From Paenibacillus planticolens (GTDB lineage: Bacteria; Bacillota; Bacilli; Paenibacillales; NBRC-103111), in the NCBI RefSeq assembly GCF_013141725.1, contig NZ_WHNZ01000086.1, forward strand, positions 186,001 through 250,000: 64,000 nt of DNA, in the 5' to 3' direction. A model generated the notes under the pieces. The model saw nothing but the letters and a program-made list of their open reading frames with translations. It had not been told where the DNA came from and ran no database searches. This document shows, in pieces, positions 1 through 7,851 of the stretch. Within the stretch, counting starts at the first letter, position 1. Every line of letters begins with the position of its first letter. A program made the translations under genes and the position numbers.

Positions 1-1217
1 CATACACGCTCCCACTCGGCTTCGTTTGCAGTATTCGTAGGATTCGAGATTTGGAAGTGTAAAGCATTCTCTTTGGTTTCGACTTTTATGTTAACGTAGT
101 CGCCGCTCGTATAGATCATCGCATTTGTCATCCAGTTGTTCAGCACCGATTCCAGCTTTCTCCGGTCGGCCTTGACCCAAATATCCTCGGTCAAATGCAT
201 GTCCAAGTGCAGTTTGATGTTTTGCTGACGAAAAGCGTTGTGATAGGCAGCCGTCGTTTCAGCAAGAAGGCTTTTGAAATCTACGGGTTCAAAGAGATAG
301 GTTTCCTCTTGCAGCCTGGACAGCTCCAGCAGTCGGTCGATCAATCCTGCCATCTCTTCGCTCTGCTTCCGAATGACGGCTGAATATGTGCCATCGTCCA
401 GGCCATCTTGAAGCCCAGAAGCGTAAGCGTGAATTAACGCTAACGGTGTCTTCAGCTCATGCGAAATATCCGAAATAAAATGCCGGAGATTGGCATTTTT
501 CGCCTCCAAGGACTGATGAGCTTCTTTCAGGTTATCACTCATTTGGTTAATGCTTCGCGCCAGTGACTCAATCTCATCGCCGGTCCGAATATCTGTCTTA
601 CTGAAAGTTAAATTGGAAATCGCCTCCGCAGTCTTAACCAGTGCTGCAAGGGGCTTTACAATTCGTTTCGTATAAAGCACAGACAACAGGATAAGCAGCA
701 AAAACATGCCTATCCATAGATACGCATTGAAGCGATTCACGATCTGTATTGTTTCCGCTGAGTGGGAAATCGACTCGCCTACAGCAAAAACGGTGTTCCC
801 AATGGTCACAAAATTGACGAGAAAGCTGGATTTCAGTTTGGCTTGATCGAAGATTTTATTGACCCGTCCCCCCTCACGGAGGATGACAATGTTCTCCTCG
901 GTCAACCAAAACTTGCTTAGGGTTATGCCTTTGCGGTTTAGCTGCAGCAACAAGCTGCTATTCAAGTCATCGACGGACTCCGATAATGAGCTGAAAACAA
1001 TCGTAACTTGATTGTGGTCTTCAATAGCGTCAATATTTCCGGCCAATGTCTTGAAATCCATCTGCTTGAGCTCTGTGACCAGCTCGTCCAGCTTGTTTTT
1101 TTTCTCATACAAAAAGTATTTGGGTAGTAAATAAGTGTTAACGGCAAATGAAAGGGTAAACACAACGCACAACGTAAGGGTGATCTGTACAATTAGCTTC
1201 CGAGTCAGTCTACTCAT
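1..1217 (-). CDS. Sensor histidine kinase, partial (C-terminus cut by window edge)
   Basis: Membrane sensor kinase that would phosphorylate the response regulator encoded just upstream. About 405 residues are present. There is an N-terminal membrane segment (about 8-30), an extracytoplasmic sensor stretch (about 35-160), a second membrane segment (about 164-182), a HAMP-like linker, and the HisKA phosphorylation motif DISHELKTP with the phosphoacceptor near His253. The N-box of the ATPase domain (LNNWMTNA) starts near residue 362, and the gene runs off the window before the G boxes. The start ATG follows GGAGGATCGTC and overlaps the end of the regulator gene by 8 bp, indicating translational coupling. 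The signal sensed is unknown. Confidence 0.93.
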   Translation of the reverse strand, partial: MSRLTRKLIVQITLTLCVVFTLSFAVNTYLLPKYFLYEKKNKLDELVTELKQMDFKTLAGNIDAIEDHNQVTIVFSSLSESVDDLNSSLLLQLNRKGITLSKFWLTEENIVILREGGRVNKIFDQAKLKSSFLVNFVTIGNTVFAVGESISHSAETIQIVNRFNAYLWIGMFLLLILLSVLYTKRIVKPLAALVKTAEAISNLTFSKTDIRTGDEIESLARSINQMSDNLKEAHQSLEAKNANLRHFISDISHELKTPLALIHAYASGLQDGLDDGTYSAVIRKQSEEMAGLIDRLLELSRLQEETYLFEPVDFKSLLAETTAAYHNAFRQQNIKLHLDMHLTEDIWVKADRRKLESVLNNWMTNAMIYTSGDYVNIKVETKENALHFQISNPTNTANEAEWERV

Positions 1218-1857
1218 GACGATCCTCCAGGCAATACCCCATCCCTCGATACGTTACGATTCGGTGCTCGCCAATTTTCTCTCTTAACCGGCGAATATGA
1301 GTGTCAACCGTCCGTTCCTCTCCGAAATAATCGAACCCCCATACTTGATCCAGCAGCATTTTGCGAGTTACGATGTGCCCTTTGTTGGCGATCAGATATT
1401 TCATCAATTCGAATTCCTTATTCGTTGCAAGGACGTCCTTCCCAGCGCGATAAATCTTTTGGGCTTCCATATCCACAGTCAAATCGCCAATTATGGTTTT
1501 AGAAGTAAGGTTAAGCAATTTTTTCGCCCTTAAAAGTAAAATTCGCGGATCAAACGGCTTGCGCAAATAATCGTCTGCCCCCGACTGCAACGCAAGAAAC
1601 TCGTCGTCCGAACCTCCCTTGGCTGTCAGCAGAAGCACCTTGGTCCGGCTTGTTTTCTTCATTTCTTGACAGACCTCAATGCCGCTGCGGTTTGGCATCA
1701 TCCAATCCAATATCGCCAAGTCCACTTTATGGTTATAGAAGAGGTCGATCGCTTCTTCGCCGTCTTGAGCGAGCAGCACGTTAAATCCTTCTTTTACGAA
1801 ATAGGCTTTTAATATTTGAAGCATAAGCGTCTCATCGTCTGCAAGCAGCAAATTCAT
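1210..1857 (-). CDS. OmpR/PhoB-family response regulator
   Basis: 215-residue DNA-binding regulator paired with the overlapping kinase. The receiver domain carries the acidic pair ADDE (residues 6-9), the phosphorylation site near Asp51 (ILDWMMP) and the conserved Lys in LRKPF. The C-terminal winged helix includes GEERTVDTHIRRLREKIGE and the terminal TYRGMGYCLE strand. The open frame extends 27 codons further upstream, but the ATG at 1857 is chosen because AAGGAGAG lies 8 nt before it. The gene diverges from the glycosidase lipoprotein at 2038, so that gene may be a target; this is inference. Confidence 0.95.
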   Translation of the reverse strand: MNLLLADDETLMLQILKAYFVKEGFNVLLAQDGEEAIDLFYNHKVDLAILDWMMPNRSGIEVCQEMKKTSRTKVLLLTAKGGSDDEFLALQSGADDYLRKPFDPRILLLRAKKLLNLTSKTIIGDLTVDMEAQKIYRAGKDVLATNKEFELMKYLIANKGHIVTRKMLLDQVWGFDYFGEERTVDTHIRRLREKIGEHRIVTYRGMGYCLEDRHE

Positions 1858-1880
1858 GCGATCTCTCCTTCCTACATGGC

Positions 1881-1906
1881 TGTAACGATACCATTCATTT
1901 GTTACA
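1881..1906. promoter_or_regulatory. Inverted repeat TGTAAC-N14-GTTACA in the divergent promoter region
   Basis: A perfect six-base inverted repeat with a 14-nt spacer lies 24-49 bp upstream of the response-regulator start. A related TGTAACGTT sequence occurs near 1979, towards the glycosidase gene. The placement suits a regulatory site, possibly for the adjacent OmpR-type regulator, which normally binds direct repeats. The assignment is weak. Confidence 0.3.
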
Positions 1907-2037
1907 CCAGTATGACAGAATCTTAATTTACTATTCAAGGTGGACTAGTTTGTTGAATTACATACTTCGTCACATTGCTGTAACGTTGCTCTTTTACAAT
2001 GCACTCGAACGACGACCATTGCATTGGAGGATAAAAC

Positions 2038-4374
2038 ATGAAAAAACAATTTGCTACGCTTTGCGTTACAAGTATGCTAAGTCTCACCATGACGGGATGC
2101 TGGGGGGGCGAGGATGCGCAGCTTATACCAACAATTGACTTGCAGCCAACAGAAACGATGGCGGTGAAAGCCGCGGTGGAGCAGTTCGACTTTGAAGTGG
2201 ATCCGGAAACATTTACGCTGGTTCTTATCAAAGACGGTGTGCGAATCCCGGCATCGGAACCTCTCCCCAAAGCTGAGGTGACGAATCTGGTTAAGTCCAA
2301 AGACTCGGTCAAATGGACCTATCCGAATAAAGTCAACGTTAGTATCGAAAAGAAAAGCGATTATCTTGACATCCGTCTCGTGTCTATCGGAGCTGAGCAG
2401 TTCCAGTGGCCTTCCATAAAATCGGATAGCTACATACTGCCCTTCGGAGAAGGCAAACGCATTCCTGCGAGCGACGCGAACTGGCGTGAATTTCTGAAAG
2501 ATCAGACCCTCAGTTGGAGCGAGTCGTTCTCCATGGACTTTTTTGCTCTTAGCAAGAATCAGCTATCCCTTGTCTATGTGGTAACGAACAAGTTCAATAA
2601 TGAAGTTCATTTCGATGCGTCACCGGATGTCGCCTTTCAATTCTCACATGAATTCCCTTCCATTAACACGGATAAAAGCTACGGATTCCGCATCTATGCA
2701 ACGAAAAATGATCCGCAAAATGTCGTGCAGCCCTATATGAACTATGTGGCAGAGCAAGGCAAGATCGTCTCCCTGGAGGAGAAAGCCAAGCTCAATCCGA
2801 ATATCAGGAAGCTGTATGGAGCGCCTCAAATTTACTTATGGAGCGAATCGATTCTTACGGATTCCGATGTCAGATGGCCTCAGCTGCGCACGCTGCTTCC
2901 TGTAGGCCTTGGACCATGGCTCATTAAGATTCTTGCGAGTACAACGGATGGAAGTAAAGAGCTCGAACAGGTGCTGAAGCAAATTTCCAAACAGGACTTT
3001 ATGGACAACTATCAGAAGAAAGTCGTGTTGAGCGCGCTGAATCAGGCCTTGAAAATGCGTGAATTATACACCCCAGCTCTGTTCCCTAACCCTGGCGATG
3101 AAGCTCGCAAGCTCATTGAGGCGGGGATTGACAAGCTAAGCGAGGAAAAATTGTATGACTTGAACAAGCTGCTGCTTAAAAGCATTTTGAAGGATGCTGT
3201 TAAAGAAATATCCGATTGGGGGCAAACCGATTCGACGGAACTAATAAAGGAAATGCGAGAAGCCGGTATCGAAAATGCTTGGTTGGGCCTTTCTAGCTGG
3301 TCGAGCGGCTTGATGAATCCCCAGATGGTAAGTGAAGGAAGCAAGGACGGCTATCTCATTGCTCCTTATGACTCCTATCATTCCATCCATGAAAAAGTGG
3401 ATCCTTCGTGGAATACAGCGTCCTTCCCGGATCCTGCTCTGTATGAGAATGCGACGGTAGCTCGGAAAGATGGGACGAAGATCGCTGGATTTCTACAGCG
3501 TGGTCGAAAGCTGAACCCGACGCTTGCTATGCCAAGTGTCAAACAGCGTGTGTCCGACATTCTGCAAGATGGAATCGGCTTTAACTCCTGGTTCGTGGAC
3601 TGCGATGCCACGGGAGAAATCTATGACGATTTCTCACCCTCACATCCGACTACGCAGCAGCAGGATTTGAAAGCGCGCTTGGAACGGCTGGACTATTTCG
3701 CGAAAGAGAAAAAGATGGTTGTCGGCTCTGAGGGAGGCAACGACTTTGCCAGCAGCGTGATTGCGTTCGCGCAAGGGATTGAAAGTCCGGTTATTGCCTG
3801 GGGTGATCTTGATATGCGAGACAAGAAGGATAGCCCCTATTATGTAGGAGGCTACTACGCGGCGGACGGTATCCCCCAGCGCTATGGCAAGCCGGTGCCA
3901 GTCAAACCGTTGTACGAGAAAGTTTACACTGACCCGGTCTACTCGCTTCCTCTATATAAACTGATCTATAACGATACAATCATTACGACGAATCACTGGG
4001 AATGGGGCAGCTATAAGATTAAGGGCGAAGAGGCCGATCGGATGCTCTATGAGCTGCTGTATAATGTTCCACCGCTCTATCACTTGGACCGACAAACATG
4101 GGAGAAGGATAAAGCAAGCATGCTTGATTTTCTAAACGTATGGTCCCCTTTCCATCGGGAGGCTGTTAAACAAAAGATGAGCGGGTTCTCTATCCTTACG
4201 GAGGATCGCCTTGTTCAAAGCGCGCAATATGGAGACGACATGAAAGTCATCGTAAACTTCTCTGATAAACAGGTAACTGTGGCCGGTGAAGTCATCCCTT
4301 CCAAATCTGCTGTTCTATATGAAAGTAAGCAGCGTAAAGTTTTTGACGCGGCGGCAAATGCGAAGCTGTTGTGA
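2038..4374 (+). CDS. Secreted lipoprotein glycosidase, GH101/GH129-related
   Basis: 778-residue putative glycoside hydrolase anchored outside the membrane as a lipoprotein (signal peptide with lipobox MTGC, Cys21). The N-terminal 250 residues look beta-rich. The later part resembles the catalytic barrel of alpha-N-acetylgalactosaminidases of the GH101/GH129 group: FVDCDATGE (Asp521/Asp523, candidate nucleophile) and VVGSEGG (Glu565, candidate acid/base) are about 43 residues apart, followed by an aromatic-rich segment with TTNHWEWG. The C-terminal 80 residues look like a small beta domain. GGAGG lies 7 nt before the start. Family membership was judged from motifs, so the substrate (mucin-type or other GalNAc glycans) is uncertain. 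It is transcribed away from the two-component pair. Confidence 0.75.
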   Translation: MKKQFATLCVTSMLSLTMTGCWGGEDAQLIPTIDLQPTETMAVKAAVEQFDFEVDPETFTLVLIKDGVRIPASEPLPKAEVTNLVKSKDSVKWTYPNKVNVSIEKKSDYLDIRLVSIGAEQFQWPSIKSDSYILPFGEGKRIPASDANWREFLKDQTLSWSESFSMDFFALSKNQLSLVYVVTNKFNNEVHFDASPDVAFQFSHEFPSINTDKSYGFRIYATKNDPQNVVQPYMNYVAEQGKIVSLEEKAKLNPNIRKLYGAPQIYLWSESILTDSDVRWPQLRTLLPVGLGPWLIKILASTTDGSKELEQVLKQISKQDFMDNYQKKVVLSALNQALKMRELYTPALFPNPGDEARKLIEAGIDKLSEEKLYDLNKLLLKSILKDAVKEISDWGQTDSTELIKEMREAGIENAWLGLSSWSSGLMNPQMVSEGSKDGYLIAPYDSYHSIHEKVDPSWNTASFPDPALYENATVARKDGTKIAGFLQRGRKLNPTLAMPSVKQRVSDILQDGIGFNSWFVDCDATGEIYDDFSPSHPTTQQQDLKARLERLDYFAKEKKMVVGSEGGNDFASSVIAFAQGIESPVIAWGDLDMRDKKDSPYYVGGYYAADGIPQRYGKPVPVKPLYEKVYTDPVYSLPLYKLIYNDTIITTNHWEWGSYKIKGEEADRMLYELLYNVPPLYHLDRQTWEKDKASMLDFLNVWSPFHREAVKQKMSGFSILTEDRLVQSAQYGDDMKVIVNFSDKQVTVAGEVIPSKSAVLYESKQRKVFDAAANAKLL

Positions 4375-4396
4375 TTGCATAGCATAGATGTCGTTG

Positions 4397-4422
4397 GCCT
4401 GTACCTTGATGGTACGGGCTTT
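4397..4422 (+). terminator. Hairpin after the glycosidase gene
   Basis: GCCTGTACC pairs with GGTACGGGC (one G-T pair) around a five-base loop, followed by TTT. It lies 22 bp past the glycosidase stop and is a plausible weak terminator. Confidence 0.6.
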
Positions 4423-4500
4423 CGTCACTAACGGTCATACGCATCATCACGTCTCAGTTGGAAAAACGAGTGGGTCAGGGGCTTTTCCCTCAATAGACGC

Positions 4501-4553
4501 AAAAAGCAAAGGAGTTAAGCAGATACAAGCCGCTTAACTCCTTTGCTTTTTTT
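4501..4553. terminator. Strong bidirectional terminator
   Basis: A 20-bp stem (AAAAGCAAAGGAGTTAAGC and its complement) with an 11-nt loop is flanked by A and T runs. It can stop transcription from the glycosidase gene on one strand and from the dipeptidase gene on the other. Confidence 0.9.
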
Positions 4554-4605
4554 CTGAAAGACAGCCCGGTACTAAAAGTCACCCAAGGCTGCAGCTGTTT
4601 TTTTG

Positions 4606-5838
4606 CTACTTGGACTGCGGCCCATGACCTTGAAGTCTAGGATTGCACCATACTTCCTCCAGAACGCGCATCGTGTTGCCGCCGATGACTTTCGCGATGT
4701 CCTGATCAGAGTAGCCGTGTTTCACGAGCCAGCGCACGATATTTGGAAAGCAATCGCCCGGGTTTTCCAAGCCTTGCACATAGTCGACTTTTTCGTAAGG
4801 CATATTGCCTTTGGAAGCGGAAAGCGACAGCGCCTCGGACAGCGCTTTATGAATGCCGACATGGTCGCCGAACAGGGTATCCGGACCGAAGGTCACGTGA
4901 TCGATCCCTACAAGATTAACGCAATATTCGAAATGCTCCATGAAGGATTCGATATTATGCCGTGGGTGGTTCTGGGTGATCGTTGTATGCGGCGCAGCTT
5001 CGATGGCGACGACGCCACCTTTGGCCGCACATGCTTTAATTACGTCGTCTGGCTTAAGACGGTTTGTGTTCCACAGTGCGCGGGCGCCGGCATGAGTGAT
5101 AAAGATTGGCTTATCGCTCGCTTCAATCGTGTCCAGAGATGTCTGGTCGTTGGAGTGGGAGACGTCGATGGCGATGCCGAGCTTATTCATCCGTTGCACA
5201 GCCTGTTTGCCGAACGCGGTCAAGCCTCCGCTTGCTTCTTTCAGGCCCATGCCGAGTGAATTGCCTTCGCTGTAAGCAATCCCCATGCAGCGAACGCCGA
5301 ATCCGTACAGGATATCCAAACGGTCCAACTCGTTTTCGATCATGCTAGCCCCTTCGATGGAAGCGACGAACGCGATTTGGCCGTTTTGTTTGGCACGGCG
5401 GATATCATCCGTCGTCAAGCCCATAATGACCATATCTTGATGGGCAATATCGCTCAGTCTCATGCCAAGGTCATAAATGATATCGTCCCACTTCCATCCT
5501 CCGCGGGATGTAATCATGGCGGTGCCGTTCATTAAATTGTCGAACACGCAATCCAGCCCGGAGCGGGACAAGCCCTCATAACCGGTGAAATCGCGGCCCC
5601 AGCGGCGGAATTCCAGGAATTCATTCAAATTAGCCGGCGCTTTGAACGTATGCTCGTGCAAGGAAATGACGATGTTTTCTTCTAATAAACGCTTCACGCG
5701 CGCTTCTTCATCGGTCGTAACGGGAACGATATATTCCGGGAAGAGCGTCGTTTCTTTGACGAGCTCGAAGCTTTTGAAGTCAACGCCTGGTTCAAGATAT
5801 TGATAGGATTGGTAACCGCGATAATTTTTCTTATTCAT
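4606..5838 (-). CDS. Membrane-dipeptidase-like hydrolase, peptidase family M19
   Basis: 410-residue zinc hydrolase of the renal/membrane dipeptidase family, predicted to split dipeptides in the cytoplasm (no signal peptide). Family positions seen are ASIEGA (Glu162, bridging metal ligand), DVSHSN (His228), ITHAGARAL (His249) and FGPD (Asp320). The usual HxD at the first metal site is HEH here (residues 61-63), so one ligand differs from canonical members. RBS GAAGGGCG precedes the ATG. It lies 39 bp behind the S33 aminopeptidase, probably in one operon, divergent from the IclR regulator and dipeptide importer. This suggests hydrolysis of imported dipeptides. A related cyclic-amide substrate is possible. 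Confidence 0.88.
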   Translation of the reverse strand: MNKKNYRGYQSYQYLEPGVDFKSFELVKETTLFPEYIVPVTTDEEARVKRLLEENIVISLHEHTFKAPANLNEFLEFRRWGRDFTGYEGLSRSGLDCVFDNLMNGTAMITSRGGWKWDDIIYDLGMRLSDIAHQDMVIMGLTTDDIRRAKQNGQIAFVASIEGASMIENELDRLDILYGFGVRCMGIAYSEGNSLGMGLKEASGGLTAFGKQAVQRMNKLGIAIDVSHSNDQTSLDTIEASDKPIFITHAGARALWNTNRLKPDDVIKACAAKGGVVAIEAAPHTTITQNHPRHNIESFMEHFEYCVNLVGIDHVTFGPDTLFGDHVGIHKALSEALSLSASKGNMPYEKVDYVQGLENPGDCFPNIVRWLVKHGYSDQDIAKVIGGNTMRVLEEVWCNPRLQGHGPQSK

Positions 5839-5877
5839 GATGAGAACACGCCCTTCGGTTAAGTTTAAGTTTATTGT

Positions 5878-6726
5878 TTATTGGTATGTAGGGACAACTT
5901 CGCGCAAAAACTTGCGGACTTCGGACTGGAATTTCTCGCGCTCTTCGTTTTGTGGAGAATGGCCGCTATGATCAAAGACGACTAACCGGCTGTTCGGGAT
6001 TTCACGGGCAATCTCCTCGGAAGCTTCGAGTGGCGTGATCCAATCATGACGTCCGCACAACACAAGCGTCGGCGCCTGAATCGTTTTCAAGCGATCAACG
6101 ATATTGAAATGGGGCTGATTCCGGGAGAACGCCCAGTTGTGAGTTTCGTAACGGAAAATGATCGAATTCAGATGGTTGTCCAAATCGGTTTGCGTGAATT
6201 TCACCCAATATAGCGGCAAGATGGCCGAATACATCGCCCGAAAATCATCATTGTCTTTCGCTTGCCCATTAAACAACCGGTCCAGCATCTCCTGCGTAAT
6301 GCCGGGAAGTCCGCTCTTCATCGCGCGTTCATGCGCCGTATAGCGGTAAGCGTTGGACGCCGCTGTGTCGCGAAGAATGATGCCTGCCACATTTTGCGGA
6401 TATTTGAGCGCATATTCAAGAGCTAAATAGCCTCCGTAAGAACCTCCGGCAATCACGATTTTGCCAAGTCCCAATTCGCTGCGCAGCGCTTCGGTATCGG
6501 CATTGAACTGCTCGTGACTATAGGGTTCTGCGCCTTCCGATTCGCCATTCCCCCGTTGGTCATAGGAAATTACCCGATAACCGTCAGCGGTGAAGGCGCC
6601 GAAAACGGCGGCATCGCCTCGTCTTGAGCCTAAACCTGGCCCTCCATGCAGCGTGACGATTGCGGGGCCTTCGCCCTGATCTTCGATATGAAGGGTAACG
6701 CCGTTGATCTTCATCGTTTTGTGCAT
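5878..6726 (-). CDS. Proline iminopeptidase-like alpha/beta hydrolase (S33)
   Basis: 282-residue cytoplasmic hydrolase. The oxyanion motif HGGPG (27-31), nucleophile elbow GGSYGG (Ser96), acid GRHDW (Asp228) and base DHSGHSPQ (His256) make a complete catalytic triad in the order typical of prolyl aminopeptidases. Start: AGAGGATG lies about 9 nt before the ATG. It is the first gene of a likely two-gene operon with the M19 dipeptidase, reading away from the IclR/Dpp operon. Predicted role: release of N-terminal residues, especially proline, from imported peptides. Other S33 esterase or amidase activities cannot be excluded. Confidence 0.88.
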   Translation of the reverse strand: MHKTMKINGVTLHIEDQGEGPAIVTLHGGPGLGSRRGDAAVFGAFTADGYRVISYDQRGNGESEGAEPYSHEQFNADTEALRSELGLGKIVIAGGSYGGYLALEYALKYPQNVAGIILRDTAASNAYRYTAHERAMKSGLPGITQEMLDRLFNGQAKDNDDFRAMYSAILPLYWVKFTQTDLDNHLNSIIFRYETHNWAFSRNQPHFNIVDRLKTIQAPTLVLCGRHDWITPLEASEEIAREIPNSRLVVFDHSGHSPQNEEREKFQSEVRKFLREVVPTYQ

Positions 6727-6766
6727 GCTTCTGACATCCTCTCTGTTGCCATTTTTGGTTTGACTG

Positions 6767-6784
6767 AATAAAACATGTTTTATT
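6767..6784. promoter_or_regulatory. 18-bp perfect palindrome upstream of the aminopeptidase
   Basis: AATAAAACATGTTTTATT is self-complementary over 18 bp and lies about 40 bp upstream of the aminopeptidase start. It could be an operator for a dimeric regulator such as the divergent IclR protein. It is AT-rich, so chance is possible. Confidence 0.4.
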
Positions 6785-6850
6785 AATATTTATAAAATAA
6801 CAAACATTGGCACGAATAACCACATAATTTTTTTCGTGCAGATCGTTTTT

Positions 6851-6922
6851 TTTGAAAATCAAACAAATTTTCTGAATAATTATAAAAACCGTTTGACTAA
6901 ATCAAATATTAACATATACAAT
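6851..6922. promoter_or_regulatory. Divergent promoter with two TTTGA-N-TCAAA operator candidates
   Basis: TTTGA-N3-TCAAA (6851-6863) and TTTGA-N5-TCAAA (6892-6906) are inverted repeats with the same arms. The second overlaps a promoter reading right: -35 TTGACT at 6893, 18-bp spacer, -10 TACAAT at 6917. A TATAAT on the opposite strand (6884-6879) could serve the aminopeptidase operon. Overlap of a -35 box by an inverted repeat in front of a regulator gene is typical of IclR autoregulation. The assignment to IclR is inferred. Confidence 0.55.
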
Positions 6923-6995
6923 CAAATACATATTCGCTTTACCGCATGAATGCACTACTTTAGAGAGAAATTCAGATTTTGAGGAGGGCTTGCAG

Positions 6996-7823
6996 TTGAA
7001 GGAAGTTGTACCTGCTGATAATGAGCGTAAAGGAGTGAATGAATCCCGGTACGCGATCGAATCTGTCATGAAAACATTGCAGGTATTGTTCTCGTTTTGT
7101 AAACCGCCTTACCGTTTTGCAATTGGGGATTTGGAAGGTTTAACAGGTTTATCGAAAAATCAGATTTTTCGCAGTTTGAAATCACTTGAGGAGTTTGGCC
7201 TGCTGCGCATGGAACCCGGCGGACAATATGTGGTAACCGCGATGGCCTACAACCTGGCACTGGCTGCTGAATCGGATATTCCATTGGAAGAGTTGGCGCA
7301 GCCGATTATGGAGCAGCTTCAGCAGGTGACAGGCGAGACCGTCAATCTCTGCTGTTTGTCCGAAGGACAGTCGATCATCATCGCCCGTCGACACAGCAAG
7401 CAGGGGGTGCGGTTGATCTCCCGCCTTGGCCAGCGCACACCGCTTCATGCCGGGGCTTGTCCGAAGGCTATGTTGGCTTTCCTATCTCTTGAAGAGCAGC
7501 AGAAGGTGCTTGACATGCTGCCTCATTATCAGAAGATGGCGGAAAACACGGTGACCGATCCCGATCAGCTGCGTATCGAACTGGATCAAATCCGAAAAAG
7601 AGGTTACAGCATCAGCTATGAAGATTATGAAGAGGGAGCAAACGGGGTAGGCGCTCCGATATTCGGCAAAAATGGCAAGGTCATTGGCGCCATTAGCGCT
7701 GGAGGACCGTCACATCGGGTAGGTGTTGAGCTGATTCATCAGTTTGGCGATCTAACGGTCGAAGCGGCTGAAAAGATTTCTCGGTCTCTCGGTTATTTCC
7801 GTGAACAGAGTAATCATCTTTGA
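6996..7823 (+). CDS. IclR-family transcriptional regulator
   Basis: 275-residue regulator. An N-terminal winged helix (about 20-80, with LTGLSKNQIFRSLKSLEEFG) is followed by the IclR effector domain (about 95-265) containing RLGQRTPLHAGACPKAMLAF and the GAPIFGKNGKVIGAISAGGP strand pair. The TTG at 6996 is preferred over the TTG at 6990 because GAGGAGGG then sits 7 nt upstream instead of 1 nt. It is the first gene before the Dpp-like operon (28 bp to the next ATG) and divergent from the peptidases, so it probably controls both in response to a peptide-derived effector. Confidence 0.93.
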   Translation: MKEVVPADNERKGVNESRYAIESVMKTLQVLFSFCKPPYRFAIGDLEGLTGLSKNQIFRSLKSLEEFGLLRMEPGGQYVVTAMAYNLALAAESDIPLEELAQPIMEQLQQVTGETVNLCCLSEGQSIIIARRHSKQGVRLISRLGQRTPLHAGACPKAMLAFLSLEEQQKVLDMLPHYQKMAENTVTDPDQLRIELDQIRKRGYSISYEDYEEGANGVGAPIFGKNGKVIGAISAGGPSHRVGVELIHQFGDLTVEAAEKISRSLGYFREQSNHL

Positions 7824-7851
7824 TTTCATTCTATTTAGGGGGTCTGTACAG

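Noticed and set aside
4603..5259. 218-codon open frame on the plus strand opposite the M19 dipeptidase
   Set aside because: It is the antisense shadow of a gene with clear catalytic motifs; it has no ribosome site and no recognisable domain.
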